Shown in pieces: positions 9,972 through 19,101 of a stretch of 64,000 bases of DNA. Position 1 is the first letter of the stretch, and each line of letters begins with the position of its first letter. A program made the position numbers and the translations under genes. Source of the DNA: Fictibacillus nanhaiensis (lineage in GTDB: Bacteria; Bacillota; Bacilli; Bacillales; Fictibacillaceae); the NCBI RefSeq assembly GCF_019801215.1, contig NZ_JAHVJO010000002.1, positions 682,001 to 746,000 of the forward strand. Direction: 5' to 3'. Below the pieces are notes generated by a model that was not told the origin of the DNA, searched no databases, and saw only the letters and a program-made list of their open reading frames with translations.

Positions 9972-12104
9972 TTACTGAATCATCTCTTGTTTCTGAGGTC
10001 CAAACAACGATTTTTCAAGGATTTCTACAACATCTAGTGTTTGAACTTCTTCTTCTACTTCTTTTGCTTTTGTTCCATCACTTAGCATTGTTAAGCAATA
10101 TGGACAGCCGCTTCCAATCATCGTTGGATTCACAGCTAGAGCTTGCTCTGTCCGCGCAACGTTTACACGAGAGCCTGCTTTTTCTTCCATCCACATCATA
10201 CCGCCGCCTGCACCACAGCACATTCCGTTTTGACGGTTGCGATCCATCTCAACGACTTTTACTCCCGGGATCGCTTTTAAAATATCACGAGGCGGTTCAT
10301 AGACCTCGTTATACCGGCCAAGGTAGCATGAGTCATGATACGTGATCGTCTCGTTCACTTCATGCTGCGGCTTTATCTTTCCTTCTTTTAACCATTCCGC
10401 TAAAAGTTCCGTATGGTGATACACTTCTGCTTTTAGACCGAATTCAGGGTATTCATTTTTAAACGTATTGTAAGCATGCGGATCGATCGTAATAATTTTC
10501 TTGATGTCATGCTTTTCAAACAGCGCAATATTCGCCGTCGCCATCTCTTGAAACAAAAACTCATTTCCAAGACGACGAGCCGTATCACCTGAGTTTTTCT
10601 CTTTGTTGCCTAGAATCGCGAATGTAATTCCTGCTTCATTCATGATCTTTGCAAGGGAAAGAGCAATCTTTTGTGAACGGTTATCATAGGCACCCATGGA
10701 ACTTACCCAGAACAAGTACTCAAATTCCTCACCCGCTTTTTCCTTTTCTTTTACGGTTGGAATCACGATGTCCTCTTTCAGTTCACGCCAGTTCTCGCGT
10801 TCTTTTTTCGAAATTCCCCAAGGGTTTCCTTGCTTCTCGATGTTTTGGATCGCGCGCTTCGCATCACCATCCATCTTTCCTTCCGTGAGAACTAGGTAAC
10901 GGCGCATATCGATAATTTTATCAACGTGCTCGTTCATAACCGGACACTGATCTTCACAGTTTCGGCATGTCGTACACGCCCAGATTTCTTCCTCTGTCAT
11001 GACTTCACCGATCATCGCCACATCATAAGACAAAGCGGATGAACCATCTGTAGCAGCTGCCGTTTCTTGTGCTCCTTTACCTCTCGCCTCAAAAGCAATC
11101 TGGTTTCCAGTGGTGTTCGTAAAAGCGAACGCAGGCATCCAAGGCGTTCTGGAAGTAACAGCAGCACCCTTTTCTGTCAGGTGGTCACGCAGTTTAATGA
11201 TCATGTCCATCGGGGAGAGCATCTTGCCTGTTCCAGTAGCTGGACAAACATTCGTACAACGCCCGCACTCCACACACGCATAAAGATCAACAAGCTGTTT
11301 TTGATTGAAGTCTTCAATTTTGTTCACACCGAAAACTTCTTGTGTTTCGTCCTCAAAGTTGATGGATGACAATTTTCCAACCTTATCTTTGCGTCCGAGC
11401 CAAACGTTTAGCGGACCTGCAATTAAATGAGCATGTTTAGACTGTGGAACGTACACTAAGAACGTTAGTAAAAATAAGAGATGAATCCACCATGAGATAA
11501 AGAAAATGACAGCGGCTCCTGTTTTCCCGACAAAGCTAAGCAAAAACGCAAATCCGGAAGCGATCGGCGCCGACCACTCGTACGGCAGGTCATGCCAAAT
11601 GATTTCAGCCCCGTTTCCTAATAAAACAGAAAGCATCAGACCGCCAATAAATAAAAGTACTAATCCCGATTTAAAGCCACGCTTCAGGCGTACGAGCTTT
11701 TCGACATATCTTCTGTAAAAAGCCCAAACGACTGCTACTAAAATCATTAACGTGATGATTTCCTGAAAGAAAGTAAATCCCGGATAAAGCGGCCCTAAAG
11801 GCAGATGATCTCCAGGGGAAAGACCTTTCCAAATAAAATCAATCGCTCCAAACTGGACGAGAATAAATCCATAAAAGAACATGATATGAATAATTCCGCT
11901 TTTTTTGTCCTTCAAAAGCTTCTTCTGTCCAAAGACATTTACTAATACGGCTTTGATTCTTTCTTGTACCGTATGATCGAACTCAACCTTTTTCCCAAGC
12001 TTGATAAATTCGTATCTTGTTTTAACCACATAAGCAAATAAAAACAATGCGTAAGCGGTTACAAAAAGAAATGCAAGCCAGTTTGCTATCATTAAGCCGT
12101 TCAT
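9972..12104 (-). CDS. fadF: FadF-type membrane iron-sulfur oxidoreductase
   Basis: Large (710 residues) membrane Fe-S protein thought to take electrons from acyl-CoA dehydrogenases, via ETF, to the quinone pool. Residues 1-220 hold about six membrane helices like the nitrate reductase gamma/heterodisulfide reductase E fold. Two 4Fe-4S motifs follow, Cys277/280/283/287 and Cys377/380/383/387. The C-terminal half has two CCG-type cysteine domains (DSCYLGRYN and CCGAGGGMMW). It matches B. subtilis FadF (YwjF) in length and layout. It is first in the minus-strand oxidation run, behind a TATAAT promoter and a TetR-type operator. Confidence 0.92.
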   Translation of the reverse strand: MNGLMIANWLAFLFVTAYALFLFAYVVKTRYEFIKLGKKVEFDHTVQERIKAVLVNVFGQKKLLKDKKSGIIHIMFFYGFILVQFGAIDFIWKGLSPGDHLPLGPLYPGFTFFQEIITLMILVAVVWAFYRRYVEKLVRLKRGFKSGLVLLFIGGLMLSVLLGNGAEIIWHDLPYEWSAPIASGFAFLLSFVGKTGAAVIFFISWWIHLLFLLTFLVYVPQSKHAHLIAGPLNVWLGRKDKVGKLSSINFEDETQEVFGVNKIEDFNQKQLVDLYACVECGRCTNVCPATGTGKMLSPMDMIIKLRDHLTEKGAAVTSRTPWMPAFAFTNTTGNQIAFEARGKGAQETAAATDGSSALSYDVAMIGEVMTEEEIWACTTCRNCEDQCPVMNEHVDKIIDMRRYLVLTEGKMDGDAKRAIQNIEKQGNPWGISKKERENWRELKEDIVIPTVKEKEKAGEEFEYLFWVSSMGAYDNRSQKIALSLAKIMNEAGITFAILGNKEKNSGDTARRLGNEFLFQEMATANIALFEKHDIKKIITIDPHAYNTFKNEYPEFGLKAEVYHHTELLAEWLKEGKIKPQHEVNETITYHDSCYLGRYNEVYEPPRDILKAIPGVKVVEMDRNRQNGMCCGAGGGMMWMEEKAGSRVNVARTEQALAVNPTMIGSGCPYCLTMLSDGTKAKEVEEEVQTLDVVEILEKSLFGPQKQEMIQ

Positions 12105-12186
12105 CTCTTTTCTCTCCCTTCCCTATGCTTAGTTCCCTAATTCTTTCTCTTTTAACTATTCTAAAAGAAATTAATTTTCTGACATC

Positions 12187-12222
12187 ATTATATCATAAAA
12201 AATAAATGAATGAGCATTCAGT
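12187..12222 (-). promoter_or_regulatory. fadF promoter with overlapping TetR-type operator
   Basis: A perfect TATAAT lies at 12192-12187 on the minus strand. The palindrome A-N-TGAATG-N2-CATTCA-N-T occupies 12205-12222, where the -35 element should be, so a bound repressor would block RNA polymerase. The half-site TGAATG resembles the B. subtilis FadR operator, though the spacing between halves is shorter than in the FadR consensus I recall. Confidence 0.6.
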
Positions 12223-12304
12223 CGGACTTCATAAAAATTTTTTTTAGTTGTTTTACATAGGCCGGGTATACTAAGCAAAAGTTTTTCATAAAGGAGGAAT
12301 TCAG

Positions 12305-13489
12305 ATGTGGATCGTTCTTTTCATAACAATCCTTTGTCTTCTTGCAGGGATTGATTTTTATTTCGGACATAAAAAGATGGTCAGTCTGGAAAAACCGCCT
12401 TCTGCTACAAGAGGAGAAATGCTTTTTTTATCGACAGGCTATCACTTTTTTGACAGCTTGTTTCATGATATAAAAGAAGCCACTTTACATATTCATATTC
12501 AGTTTTATATTTTACGCGATGATGAACTCGGTGATGAGCTATGCAATAGCTTGATCCAAAAAGCGAAAGAAGGGGTCGAAGTCCGATTATTACTCGACTT
12601 TTTAGGAAGTAAAGAGGTAAAAAAAGAAACCATATCCTCTTTGAAAGACGCAGGCATTCATTTTCAGTACAGCAATAAGCCTGGGTTTCCCTATTTTCTA
12701 TATCGAATGAATCATCGCAACCATAGAAAAATCACCATCATCGATGGAAATATCGGATATTTGGGCGGTTATAACGCAGGCAATGAGTATATCGGAAAAA
12801 ATACAAAGCTCGGAGATTGGCGCGATTATCATATGAAATTAAAAGGTCCAATCGTAACTGAACTTCAGCATTCTTTTTTCAGAGACTGGAATGTAGCATC
12901 TGGCGACGATTTAACCCCCCCGCCTCCCACCCATCATGAAAATGAAGGGCAAAAGGAGTTTATGCTCATTCACTCAAACGGTGATGCTGTCTATCGATTC
13001 TTTTTTGAAAAAATTCAGAGAGCTAAAAAAAGCATATTTATTGGTTCACCTTACTTCATTCCGGGTAAAAAGATGAACAGGGCTTTGCTTCGTGCGATCA
13101 AACGGGGCGTTGAGGTTACGGTGCTCGTGCCAATGAATCCTGATCATGTACTTGTAAAAGAGGCATCTTATCAGTATTTACAACCTTTATTGAAAGCAGG
13201 AGCTAGCATCTATCAGTTTCATGAAGGTTTTTATCATTCAAAAGTGCTGATTTTTGATGAAAACATCTGCGATATCGGAACGGCTAACTTTGATTATCGA
13301 AGCTTTTTCTTTAACGATGAAATCAACTGTATTTTTACAGAAAAAGCTTATATTCAAGAAGTAAAAAAAGTAATTGAATCCGATCTGGCACGTTCAGAGA
13401 AACTGACGGTAGAGCATCTTAAGAAGATTCGTACGGTCTGGGTGCGAATAAAAGAGGCAACCGCTTTTATTGTCTCGCCATTTTTATAA
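12305..13489 (+). CDS. clsB: Cardiolipin synthase-like phospholipase D protein (YwjE/ClsB)
   Basis: Membrane enzyme that joins two phosphatidylglycerols into cardiolipin. It has one N-terminal membrane helix (residues 1-20) and two HKD motifs: His140-Lys142-Asp147 (NHRKITIID) and His311-Lys313-Asp318 (YHSKVLIFD). At 394 residues it is the short, single-helix type like B. subtilis YwjE. AAAGGAGG precedes the ATG. It is divergent from fadF and followed 27 bases later by uvsE, as in B. subtilis ywjE-ywjD. Confidence 0.9.
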   Translation: MWIVLFITILCLLAGIDFYFGHKKMVSLEKPPSATRGEMLFLSTGYHFFDSLFHDIKEATLHIHIQFYILRDDELGDELCNSLIQKAKEGVEVRLLLDFLGSKEVKKETISSLKDAGIHFQYSNKPGFPYFLYRMNHRNHRKITIIDGNIGYLGGYNAGNEYIGKNTKLGDWRDYHMKLKGPIVTELQHSFFRDWNVASGDDLTPPPPTHHENEGQKEFMLIHSNGDAVYRFFFEKIQRAKKSIFIGSPYFIPGKKMNRALLRAIKRGVEVTVLVPMNPDHVLVKEASYQYLQPLLKAGASIYQFHEGFYHSKVLIFDENICDIGTANFDYRSFFFNDEINCIFTEKAYIQEVKKVIESDLARSEKLTVEHLKKIRTVWVRIKEATAFIVSPFL

Positions 13490-13516
13490 TCAATTGTTCA
13501 TAATAGGGGGCCAAAA

Positions 13517-14470
13517 ATGCTAGTATCGTTTGGATTTGTTTCGACGGCTCTCAATCTATATGAGGCCTCGCCAGCTAAAACCATGACTTTCGCGACTTAC
13601 GAAAAGCGCGACAAAAAAGAACGGGAAGCACAATTGCTTGCCATAACGAAGAATAACCTGCAGCGCACACTGCGTGTCTTGCACTACTGTGTCGCACATG
13701 AACTGCCTTTATACCGCATGTCTTCTTCAATCGTTCCACTGGCAACCCACCCGGATGCCGCGTGGGATTTTTTAGCGAAAACAAAAAAAGAATGCAAGGA
13801 AATAGAGAGACTCGTAAAAAAATATAACCTGCGTACGAGCATGCATCCGAATCAATACACCTTGTTTACGAGTCCACGCCATGAAGTCACCGTTAATGCC
13901 GTAAAAGACTTGCAATATCATTATGATCTATTAAAAGGAATGGGAATTGAGGATCGAAGCTATATCAACATTCACGTTGGCGGTGCTTACGGGGACAAGA
14001 AAACATCTCTTGATCGATTTTATGAAAATATAAAAAGAATTCCATCAGAGATTAAGAGCCGCATGACATTTGAGAATGATGACAAAACCTTTACAACAGA
14101 AGAAACACTTCAAGTATGTGAAAAAGAAGGGATTCCACTCATGTTTGATTACCATCATTACAAAGCAAACCCCGGGGAAACGCCGCTTGAAGAGCTGCTG
14201 CCTCGCTTTGTTCAAACGTGGAAAAACACGGGCAGACCACCAAAGGTACACCTTTCTTCACCTAAAGATGAGAAAGCCTACAGAAGCCATCACGATTTTG
14301 TCAATCTTGACTATGTGCTTCCATTTTTTAAGATGGTTTCTAATTTCACAGATGAGCTTGATGTGATGATTGAAGCGAAACAAAAAGACCGCGCTGCTCT
14401 TCAGCTCATCGATGAGCTTGAGCGTGTGCGCGGCTTTAAAAGAATGAGCGGCGGTACAATCTTCATGTAG
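13517..14470 (+). CDS. uvsE: UV DNA damage endonuclease UvsE
   Basis: TIM-barrel, metal-dependent endonuclease that nicks 5' of UV photoproducts and starts alternative excision repair. The 317-residue sequence shows family segments: YRMSSSIVPLATHP, the HPNQYT strand, NIHVGG, FENDD and MFDYHHYK, which supply the metal-binding His, Glu and Asp residues. A G-rich ribosome site (AGGGGG) lies upstream of the ATG. In B. subtilis the orthologue (YwjD) is made during sporulation; no sporulation promoter was identified here, and it probably shares the cls message. Confidence 0.93.
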   Translation: MLVSFGFVSTALNLYEASPAKTMTFATYEKRDKKEREAQLLAITKNNLQRTLRVLHYCVAHELPLYRMSSSIVPLATHPDAAWDFLAKTKKECKEIERLVKKYNLRTSMHPNQYTLFTSPRHEVTVNAVKDLQYHYDLLKGMGIEDRSYINIHVGGAYGDKKTSLDRFYENIKRIPSEIKSRMTFENDDKTFTTEETLQVCEKEGIPLMFDYHHYKANPGETPLEELLPRFVQTWKNTGRPPKVHLSSPKDEKAYRSHHDFVNLDYVLPFFKMVSNFTDELDVMIEAKQKDRAALQLIDELERVRGFKRMSGGTIFM

Positions 14471-14472
14471 AA

Positions 14473-14664
14473 TTATTTCAAGAAGGTGGCAGCTACCCAA
14501 CCGTACAGCTGAAAACCGATATAGATGCCAACGATTCCCATGATACCCGCAAGAGCGGGCGGAGCTGGAATTGGCAGTTTAAACATCGCAAAAACAAACC
14601 CTACGAGAGCGCCTGTAATGAGTGACAACAGAATGATTTTCAAATGATGTACCCCCTGAATCAA
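14473..14664 (-). CDS. XapX-domain small membrane protein
   Basis: A 63-residue protein of two membrane helices around the segment KLPIPAPPALAGIMGIVGIYIG, which is the XapX/DUF1427 signature. Family members are small integral membrane proteins, sometimes linked to nucleoside uptake, but no function is established. It converges on uvsE with only two bases between the stops and is followed upstream by the DinB-family gene on the same strand. Confidence 0.8.
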   Translation of the reverse strand: MIQGVHHLKIILLSLITGALVGFVFAMFKLPIPAPPALAGIMGIVGIYIGFQLYGWVAATFLK

Positions 14665-14729
14665 GTAAGTTAAAAATCTATCTCTTATTAATATGGCAGG
14701 ATTGCCTTACAATATCCTTGCATGTTTTA

Positions 14730-15278
14730 TTATTTTTTAGACAGCTCATAATGTTTCTGAATGATCCGCATCTGACCGCGATGGCTCAGTTCATCCTCAA
14801 ACACATGAAACCATTTAAAATAGTTGTTTGAAAGTTCGTTGTCCCACCAAGGTGTTGTCTCATAAAGCCAAGAATCTGGAAGCGTGCGAAAGAGCTCCAA
14901 CGTTTTTTCGCGCGTTTTTTCCATGTCTTCCAAATAAAAATCCGCCGTGTTTCCTGAGATAATCGTTGCTGCCTCACCTAAATCCAGTGCAGGCTGCAAG
15001 GTATCAGCATAACGGTCTATCTCTTCGTCAGGCAGGTCTTTGCCTCCCATCGTTAAAAATTGATAGATTTTTTCAACTGCTACACTATGAGCAAGCAGCA
15101 TCCCGATCGAGTTGCCCGTTCCGTTGATTCTGAAGTCGAGTGCTTCAACGGTTAAATTCTCTACCGCTTGAATTGTTGTCCGTCTCGTGTAATTCATCAT
15201 ACAGATCAATGACGAAAAGTCTTTAGAGTACCCTTCGATCTGATCAATCACAAAAGGGCTCTGGCTAGAAGTTTGCAT
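14730..15278 (-). CDS. DinB-family putative metalloprotein
   Basis: Four-helix bundle protein of the DinB/YfiT superfamily, 182 residues. The usual metal-binding histidines are visible in LLAHSVAVE and in FHVFEDELSHRGQM. Some relatives are bacillithiol- or mycothiol-dependent transferases; others are DNA-damage inducible proteins of unknown role. AGGAGG precedes the ATG. The upstream gap holds a tandem repeat and an argS terminator, so it is probably transcribed on its own. Confidence 0.8.
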   Translation of the reverse strand: MQTSSQSPFVIDQIEGYSKDFSSLICMMNYTRRTTIQAVENLTVEALDFRINGTGNSIGMLLAHSVAVEKIYQFLTMGGKDLPDEEIDRYADTLQPALDLGEAATIISGNTADFYLEDMEKTREKTLELFRTLPDSWLYETTPWWDNELSNNYFKWFHVFEDELSHRGQMRIIQKHYELSKK

Positions 15279-15374
15279 ATGAATATCCTCCTAATGTTGT
15301 AGCGTTCCACCCTTTACTATTCAAGAATTCCCGGTGATTTCCTTTTTTGCTCTTCCAGCTTTTCCACGTAAGGC

Positions 15375-15481
15375 TCGCTCGTAAATCTCATGCAGCGCTC
15401 GTAAATTCCATGCAGGCTCGTAAATCTCATGCATCGCTCTTAAATCCCATTGGAGCGGAAAACAACTACTTTCAAAAACAA
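15375..15481 (+). repeat. Four-unit tandem repeat plus fragment of the dispersed repeat
   Basis: The unit CTCGTAAATCTCATGCAGCG recurs from 15378, 15398, 15417 and 15437 (spacings 20, 19, 20) with increasing divergence (CTCTTAAATCCCATTGGAGC in the last). The last unit runs into ATTGGAGCGGAAAACAAC, which matches the ends of the dispersed repeat at 5026 and 22954. It sits in the 263-base gap between argS and the DinB gene, both minus strand. The overlapping short reading frame looks spurious. Confidence 0.75.
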
Positions 15482-15497
15482 TACGAAAAAAGACTAT

Positions 15498-15526
15498 AAA
15501 AAAACCTGCCAAGAGACAGGTTTTTC
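15498..15526 (-). terminator. Terminator after argS
   Basis: On the minus strand AACCTG pairs with CAGGTT across an 8-base loop and runs into seven T. It ends the ywiB-argS transcript about 15 bases after the stop. Confidence 0.8.
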
Positions 15527-15541
15527 ACCATTATACTAATC

Positions 15542-17212
15542 TTACATGCGCTCTGGTGCTTCGACCCCAATAAGGTTCAACGCATTTTCAATCGTCACTT
15601 GTGTTGCTTTCATCAAAGCAAAACGTGCTTGTGATTTGGTTTTGTTTTCAGCATCCAGTACACGCTCAGCGTTATAGAAACTATGAAGAGCAGAAGCGAG
15701 CTCGAACACATAGTTCGTCACACGATGCGTTAATAACTTTTCAGCCGCTTCATTAATAACAGCTGGGAACTCCCCAATTTTCTTTAACAACTCAAATTCT
15801 TTTTCAGAATCGATCTGTGACAAATCCAGGTCACTCGCGTAGGAAAGACCCATTTCTTCTCCTTGGCGCAGCATGCTGCATACACGCGCATGTGCGTACT
15901 GAACGTAGAATACCGGGTTTTCGTTCGATTTGGAAACCGCTAAGTCCATATCAAAATCAAGATGCGTGTCATTTGAGCGCATGGCGAAGAAATAACGTGT
16001 CGCGTCAATACCCACTTCTTCCATCAATTCGCGAAGTGTAACAGCTTTACCCGTACGCTTACTCATACGTACTTTTTCTCCGTTTTGGAAAAGAGAAACA
16101 AGCTGGATAATCATCACGTCAAGCTGTTCCTTTTCATAGCCTAACGCTTGAATCGCTGCTTTCATACGAGGGATGTACCCGTGGTGGTCCGCTCCCCAGA
16201 TGTTGATCAGCTTTTCAAAGCCACGCTCAAATTTATCGTTATGATACGCAATATCAGGTGTTAAATAAGTAAACGAACCATCGTTTTTAATGAGCACACG
16301 GTTTTTGTCATCACCGTAATCTGTCGTACGGAACCACGTTGCCCCTTCTTCCTCAAACACAACATCTTTTGCTTTCAACTTCTCAAGAGCTGCTTCAATT
16401 TTTCCATTGTTATAAAGAGAAGTCTCAGAGAACCATACATCAAAATTCACACGGAACGCAGCCAAGTCTTTTTTGAGCTTGTCCAGTTCTCGGGTCAAGC
16501 CATATTCACGGAAAAAGCTTACACGTTCGCTTTCTTCTTTCGCAAGCCACGAGTCACCATACTCTTCGGCGAGGTCTTTACCGAACTGAATAATATCCGC
16601 TCCATGATAACCATCTTCTGGCATCTCTTTTTCCTTGCCAAGCGCCTGAAAGTAACGAGCTTCAATCGATGTTGCAAGGTTATTGATCTGGTTTCCAGCA
16701 TCATTAATATAAAACTCTCGTGAAACCTCGTATCCTGCAAAATTCAAAATATTGCAGATCGTGTCACCGACAGCGGCACCACGAGCATGTCCTAAGTGAA
16801 GAGCTCCTGTAGGATTCGCAGAAACAAATTCCACCTGAACCTTTTTCCCACCGCCATGTTCAGTACGTCCGTAAGATTTGCCTGCTTTTAGAACAGTCGG
16901 CACCAAGTCAGTCAGATAAGAGTTATCCATGTAAAAGTTAATAAAACCGGGACCCGCAATCTCTACTTTTGCGATGGATGCTTTACTTTTATCAAAGTTC
17001 GCCACTAACTCGTCTGCAATCATGCGGGGCGCTTTTTTCGCAATACGCGCTAACTGCATCGCCATGTTCGTCGCGAAATCACCATTTGCTTTATCTTTCG
17101 GCACTTCAAGCACCACTGCCGGGAGCTCTTCTTTTTTAGCGAGTCCAGCTTTAACGACTGCTTCTTCAATCTCTTCTTTTAACAGGTGCTTGACCTGGTC
17201 AAGGATATTCAT
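15542..17212 (-). CDS. argS: Arginyl-tRNA synthetase
   Basis: Class I aminoacyl-tRNA synthetase charging tRNA-Arg. The 556-residue protein has the N-terminal Add1 domain, the HIGH-type motif HLGH at 139-142, the KMSKS-type motif VRMSKRTG and the C-terminal DALR anticodon-binding domain. The ATG overlaps the ywiB stop (ATGA), so translation is coupled. The ywiB leader shows no T-box (no GGGTGGNACC), so tRNA-sensing control of this gene is not evident. Confidence 0.97.
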   Translation of the reverse strand: MNILDQVKHLLKEEIEEAVVKAGLAKKEELPAVVLEVPKDKANGDFATNMAMQLARIAKKAPRMIADELVANFDKSKASIAKVEIAGPGFINFYMDNSYLTDLVPTVLKAGKSYGRTEHGGGKKVQVEFVSANPTGALHLGHARGAAVGDTICNILNFAGYEVSREFYINDAGNQINNLATSIEARYFQALGKEKEMPEDGYHGADIIQFGKDLAEEYGDSWLAKEESERVSFFREYGLTRELDKLKKDLAAFRVNFDVWFSETSLYNNGKIEAALEKLKAKDVVFEEEGATWFRTTDYGDDKNRVLIKNDGSFTYLTPDIAYHNDKFERGFEKLINIWGADHHGYIPRMKAAIQALGYEKEQLDVMIIQLVSLFQNGEKVRMSKRTGKAVTLRELMEEVGIDATRYFFAMRSNDTHLDFDMDLAVSKSNENPVFYVQYAHARVCSMLRQGEEMGLSYASDLDLSQIDSEKEFELLKKIGEFPAVINEAAEKLLTHRVTNYVFELASALHSFYNAERVLDAENKTKSQARFALMKATQVTIENALNLIGVEAPERM

Positions 17213-17649
17213 GCTTTTGCCTCCTGAAAATTAATCTTGATTCGATGTGTTCCTGTATGTTCACCTTGCAGGACCAGCTCATACGCGAGGTTCAAATCCC
17301 CTGTTTGTTTTTGCTGATTCCACCGGAAATTCATTTCATGTGTCGTGGTTTCCATCCAAAGCTGGCCATATGGGCTATCGTACATGCCTTTTGTTGTCTG
17401 ACCGATTAAATATTTCTGTTTCATAGATACACTGCCTGAGCGGATGATCAGAATTCCTGAGTGTGTGATTTTAATAACATTATTGACAGATCCCGCACCT
17501 TCTATTTCTTCTTTATACTGCAGGTACACTACGTCCCCTCTTTTATAGAGCTTTCCGTCTGTCTCGGTGTAATGCTTTTCCTTCTCACCGCTAAAGTGGA
17601 CTTCTGAACTTATGGAGAGCGCCACAGACAATTCCGTATCTTGATCCAT
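17209..17649 (-). CDS. ywiB: DUF1934 beta-barrel protein YwiB
   Basis: Cytoplasmic protein of 146 residues of the DUF1934/YwiB family, a small lipocalin-like beta-barrel of unknown role. Features include the alternating beta segments [38 protein letters not shown] and [12 protein letters not shown]. Its stop overlaps the argS start, as in other Bacillaceae, which suggests coordinated dosage with arginine charging but does not reveal a function. Confidence 0.88.
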   Translation of the reverse strand: MDQDTELSVALSISSEVHFSGEKEKHYTETDGKLYKRGDVVYLQYKEEIEGAGSVNNVIKITHSGILIIRSGSVSMKQKYLIGQTTKGMYDSPYGQLWMETTTHEMNFRWNQQKQTGDLNLAYELVLQGEHTGTHRIKINFQEAKA

Positions 17650-17853
17650 GCGAATAACACTTCCTTTTTTGGTGTAACCTTACCTTTAACTTACCTATTA
17701 TAAAAGATTTCAGTACACTCCTTCAACCTTATGGATGTCTTTTTAATAAAATCCCTTTATTTTTTCAAAAATGAGCGCTTCTTTTGGAAAGTATTTTCAT
17801 TCAGCGTATGATTACACGTAGAAGATAAATTTATGTTTTATAGGAGGAATAAG

Positions 17854-18867
17854 ATGAAAAACGAGAAGATCTTACTTGTAAACCGTCCAAAGGGTGCTCC
17901 TGCCAAAAGCGATTTTAAATTTGAACCAGCAGCTGTTTCTGAGCTAGATAACGGCGAGGTGCTCGTAAAAACCATCTACTTATCTGTTGACCCTTACATG
18001 AGAGGACGCATGAATGACCGTAAATCATATGTGCCTCCATATAAATTAAATGAAGTGATCTCAGGTGGCATCGTTGGACAAGTGGTTCAATCCCGCTCTG
18101 CGGAACTCGCTGAAGGGGATTTCGTGATCGGAAATCTTGGCTGGCAAAAGTACAATACGGTAAGTGACGTGTCTGTAAGAAAACTGGATCCATCCCTTGC
18201 CCCTCTCACTACTCATCTCGGAGTTTTGGGCATGACCGGCTTAACGGCTTACTTCGGATTGTTAGATATCGGAAATCCGCAAGAAGGCGAAACAGTTGTG
18301 GTTAGTGGTGCTGCAGGTGCTGTTGGAACGATTGTTGGACAGATCGCCAAAATTAAAGGTGCGCGAGTCGTAGGTATTGCAGGTTCTGATGAAAAGACCG
18401 CTTATTTAAAAAACGAGCTTGGGTTTGATGAAGCGATTAACTACAAAACAGAAAATGTATTCGAAGCGCTGAAGTCAGCCTGTCCTGATGGCGTGGATGT
18501 ATATTTTGACAACGTTGGAGGCGAAATTTCGGATAGTGTCCTCTCGTCCATTAACAAAGGGGCACGTATCGCAATCTGCGGTCAGATCGCCCTTTATAAT
18601 CTGGAAAAGATGGATGTTGGTCCGCGTATACAGAGTCAACTGCTCATCAACAGCGCACTCATGAAAGGTTTTATCGTAAGCGATTATGCCGCTCATTTTG
18701 AAGAAGGAGCCGTTCAGCTCGCAAAATGGCTAAAAGAAGGCAAGCTATCTTATAGCGAAAATATCGTGGAAGGCTTTGAACACACAGTCGATGCGTTTTT
18801 AGGCTTGTTTTCTGGTGAAAACACAGGCAAACAGCTCGTTAAAGTAGCTGAGCCTGAAAATCTATGA
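17854..18867 (+). CDS. NADP-dependent medium-chain reductase (YfmJ-like)
   Basis: Zinc-independent MDR-family enzyme of the prostaglandin/leukotriene B4 reductase group, reducing alpha,beta-unsaturated ketones or aldehydes with NADPH. The N-terminal domain contains VDPYMRGRMND, and the Rossmann fold has VVSGAAGAVGTIVGQIAK. I start at the ATG at 17854, which has TAGGAGGAATAAG before it; an upstream in-frame ATG lacks a site. That gives 337 residues, the usual length. It is a single gene ended by a strong terminator. Confidence 0.88.
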   Translation: MKNEKILLVNRPKGAPAKSDFKFEPAAVSELDNGEVLVKTIYLSVDPYMRGRMNDRKSYVPPYKLNEVISGGIVGQVVQSRSAELAEGDFVIGNLGWQKYNTVSDVSVRKLDPSLAPLTTHLGVLGMTGLTAYFGLLDIGNPQEGETVVVSGAAGAVGTIVGQIAKIKGARVVGIAGSDEKTAYLKNELGFDEAINYKTENVFEALKSACPDGVDVYFDNVGGEISDSVLSSINKGARIAICGQIALYNLEKMDVGPRIQSQLLINSALMKGFIVSDYAAHFEEGAVQLAKWLKEGKLSYSENIVEGFEHTVDAFLGLFSGENTGKQLVKVAEPENL

Positions 18868-18884
18868 TAGATCGTTAGGATTAG

Positions 18885-18926
18885 GCTGTTTTCAACCTGA
18901 AAAAAAGGTTGGAAACAGCTTTTTTA
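18885..18926 (+). terminator. Terminator after reductase gene
   Basis: GCTGTTT-C-AACCT pairs with AGGTT-G-AAACAGC and is followed by seven T. The 21-bp repeat array starts a few bases later. Confidence 0.88.
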
Positions 18927-18941
18927 TTAGGCGGTGACAGT

Positions 18942-19075
18942 GAATCCAAAAGTTTGGACGTGGAATCCAAAAGTTTTGGCTCTGAATCCACAAAAAATGG
19001 GTCTCAATCCAAAAGTTTTTGGGGTTTATCCACGAGTCGACACTTGTCGACAATTTTCGCTATCAACCACATGCC
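18942..19075 (+). repeat. 21-bp phased repeat array, copy 1
   Basis: Units GAATCCAAAAGTTTTGG plus 4 bases start at 18942, 18963, 18984, 19005 and 19026, an exact 21-bp period. The fifth is the TTATCCACGAGT variant, followed by a TCGACA-rich tail. Most units contain CCAAAA-N-TTTTGG dyads. It shares unit, last-unit variant and tail with arrays at 31302 and 38479. It lies between the convergent reductase and kinase genes. One frame stays open as a heptapeptide repeat (ESKSFGx), a by-product of 21 being 7 codons, with no start or ribosome site seen. Confidence 0.9.
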
Positions 19076-19101
19076 ACAAACACCACGCACACCTAAAAAA
19101 T

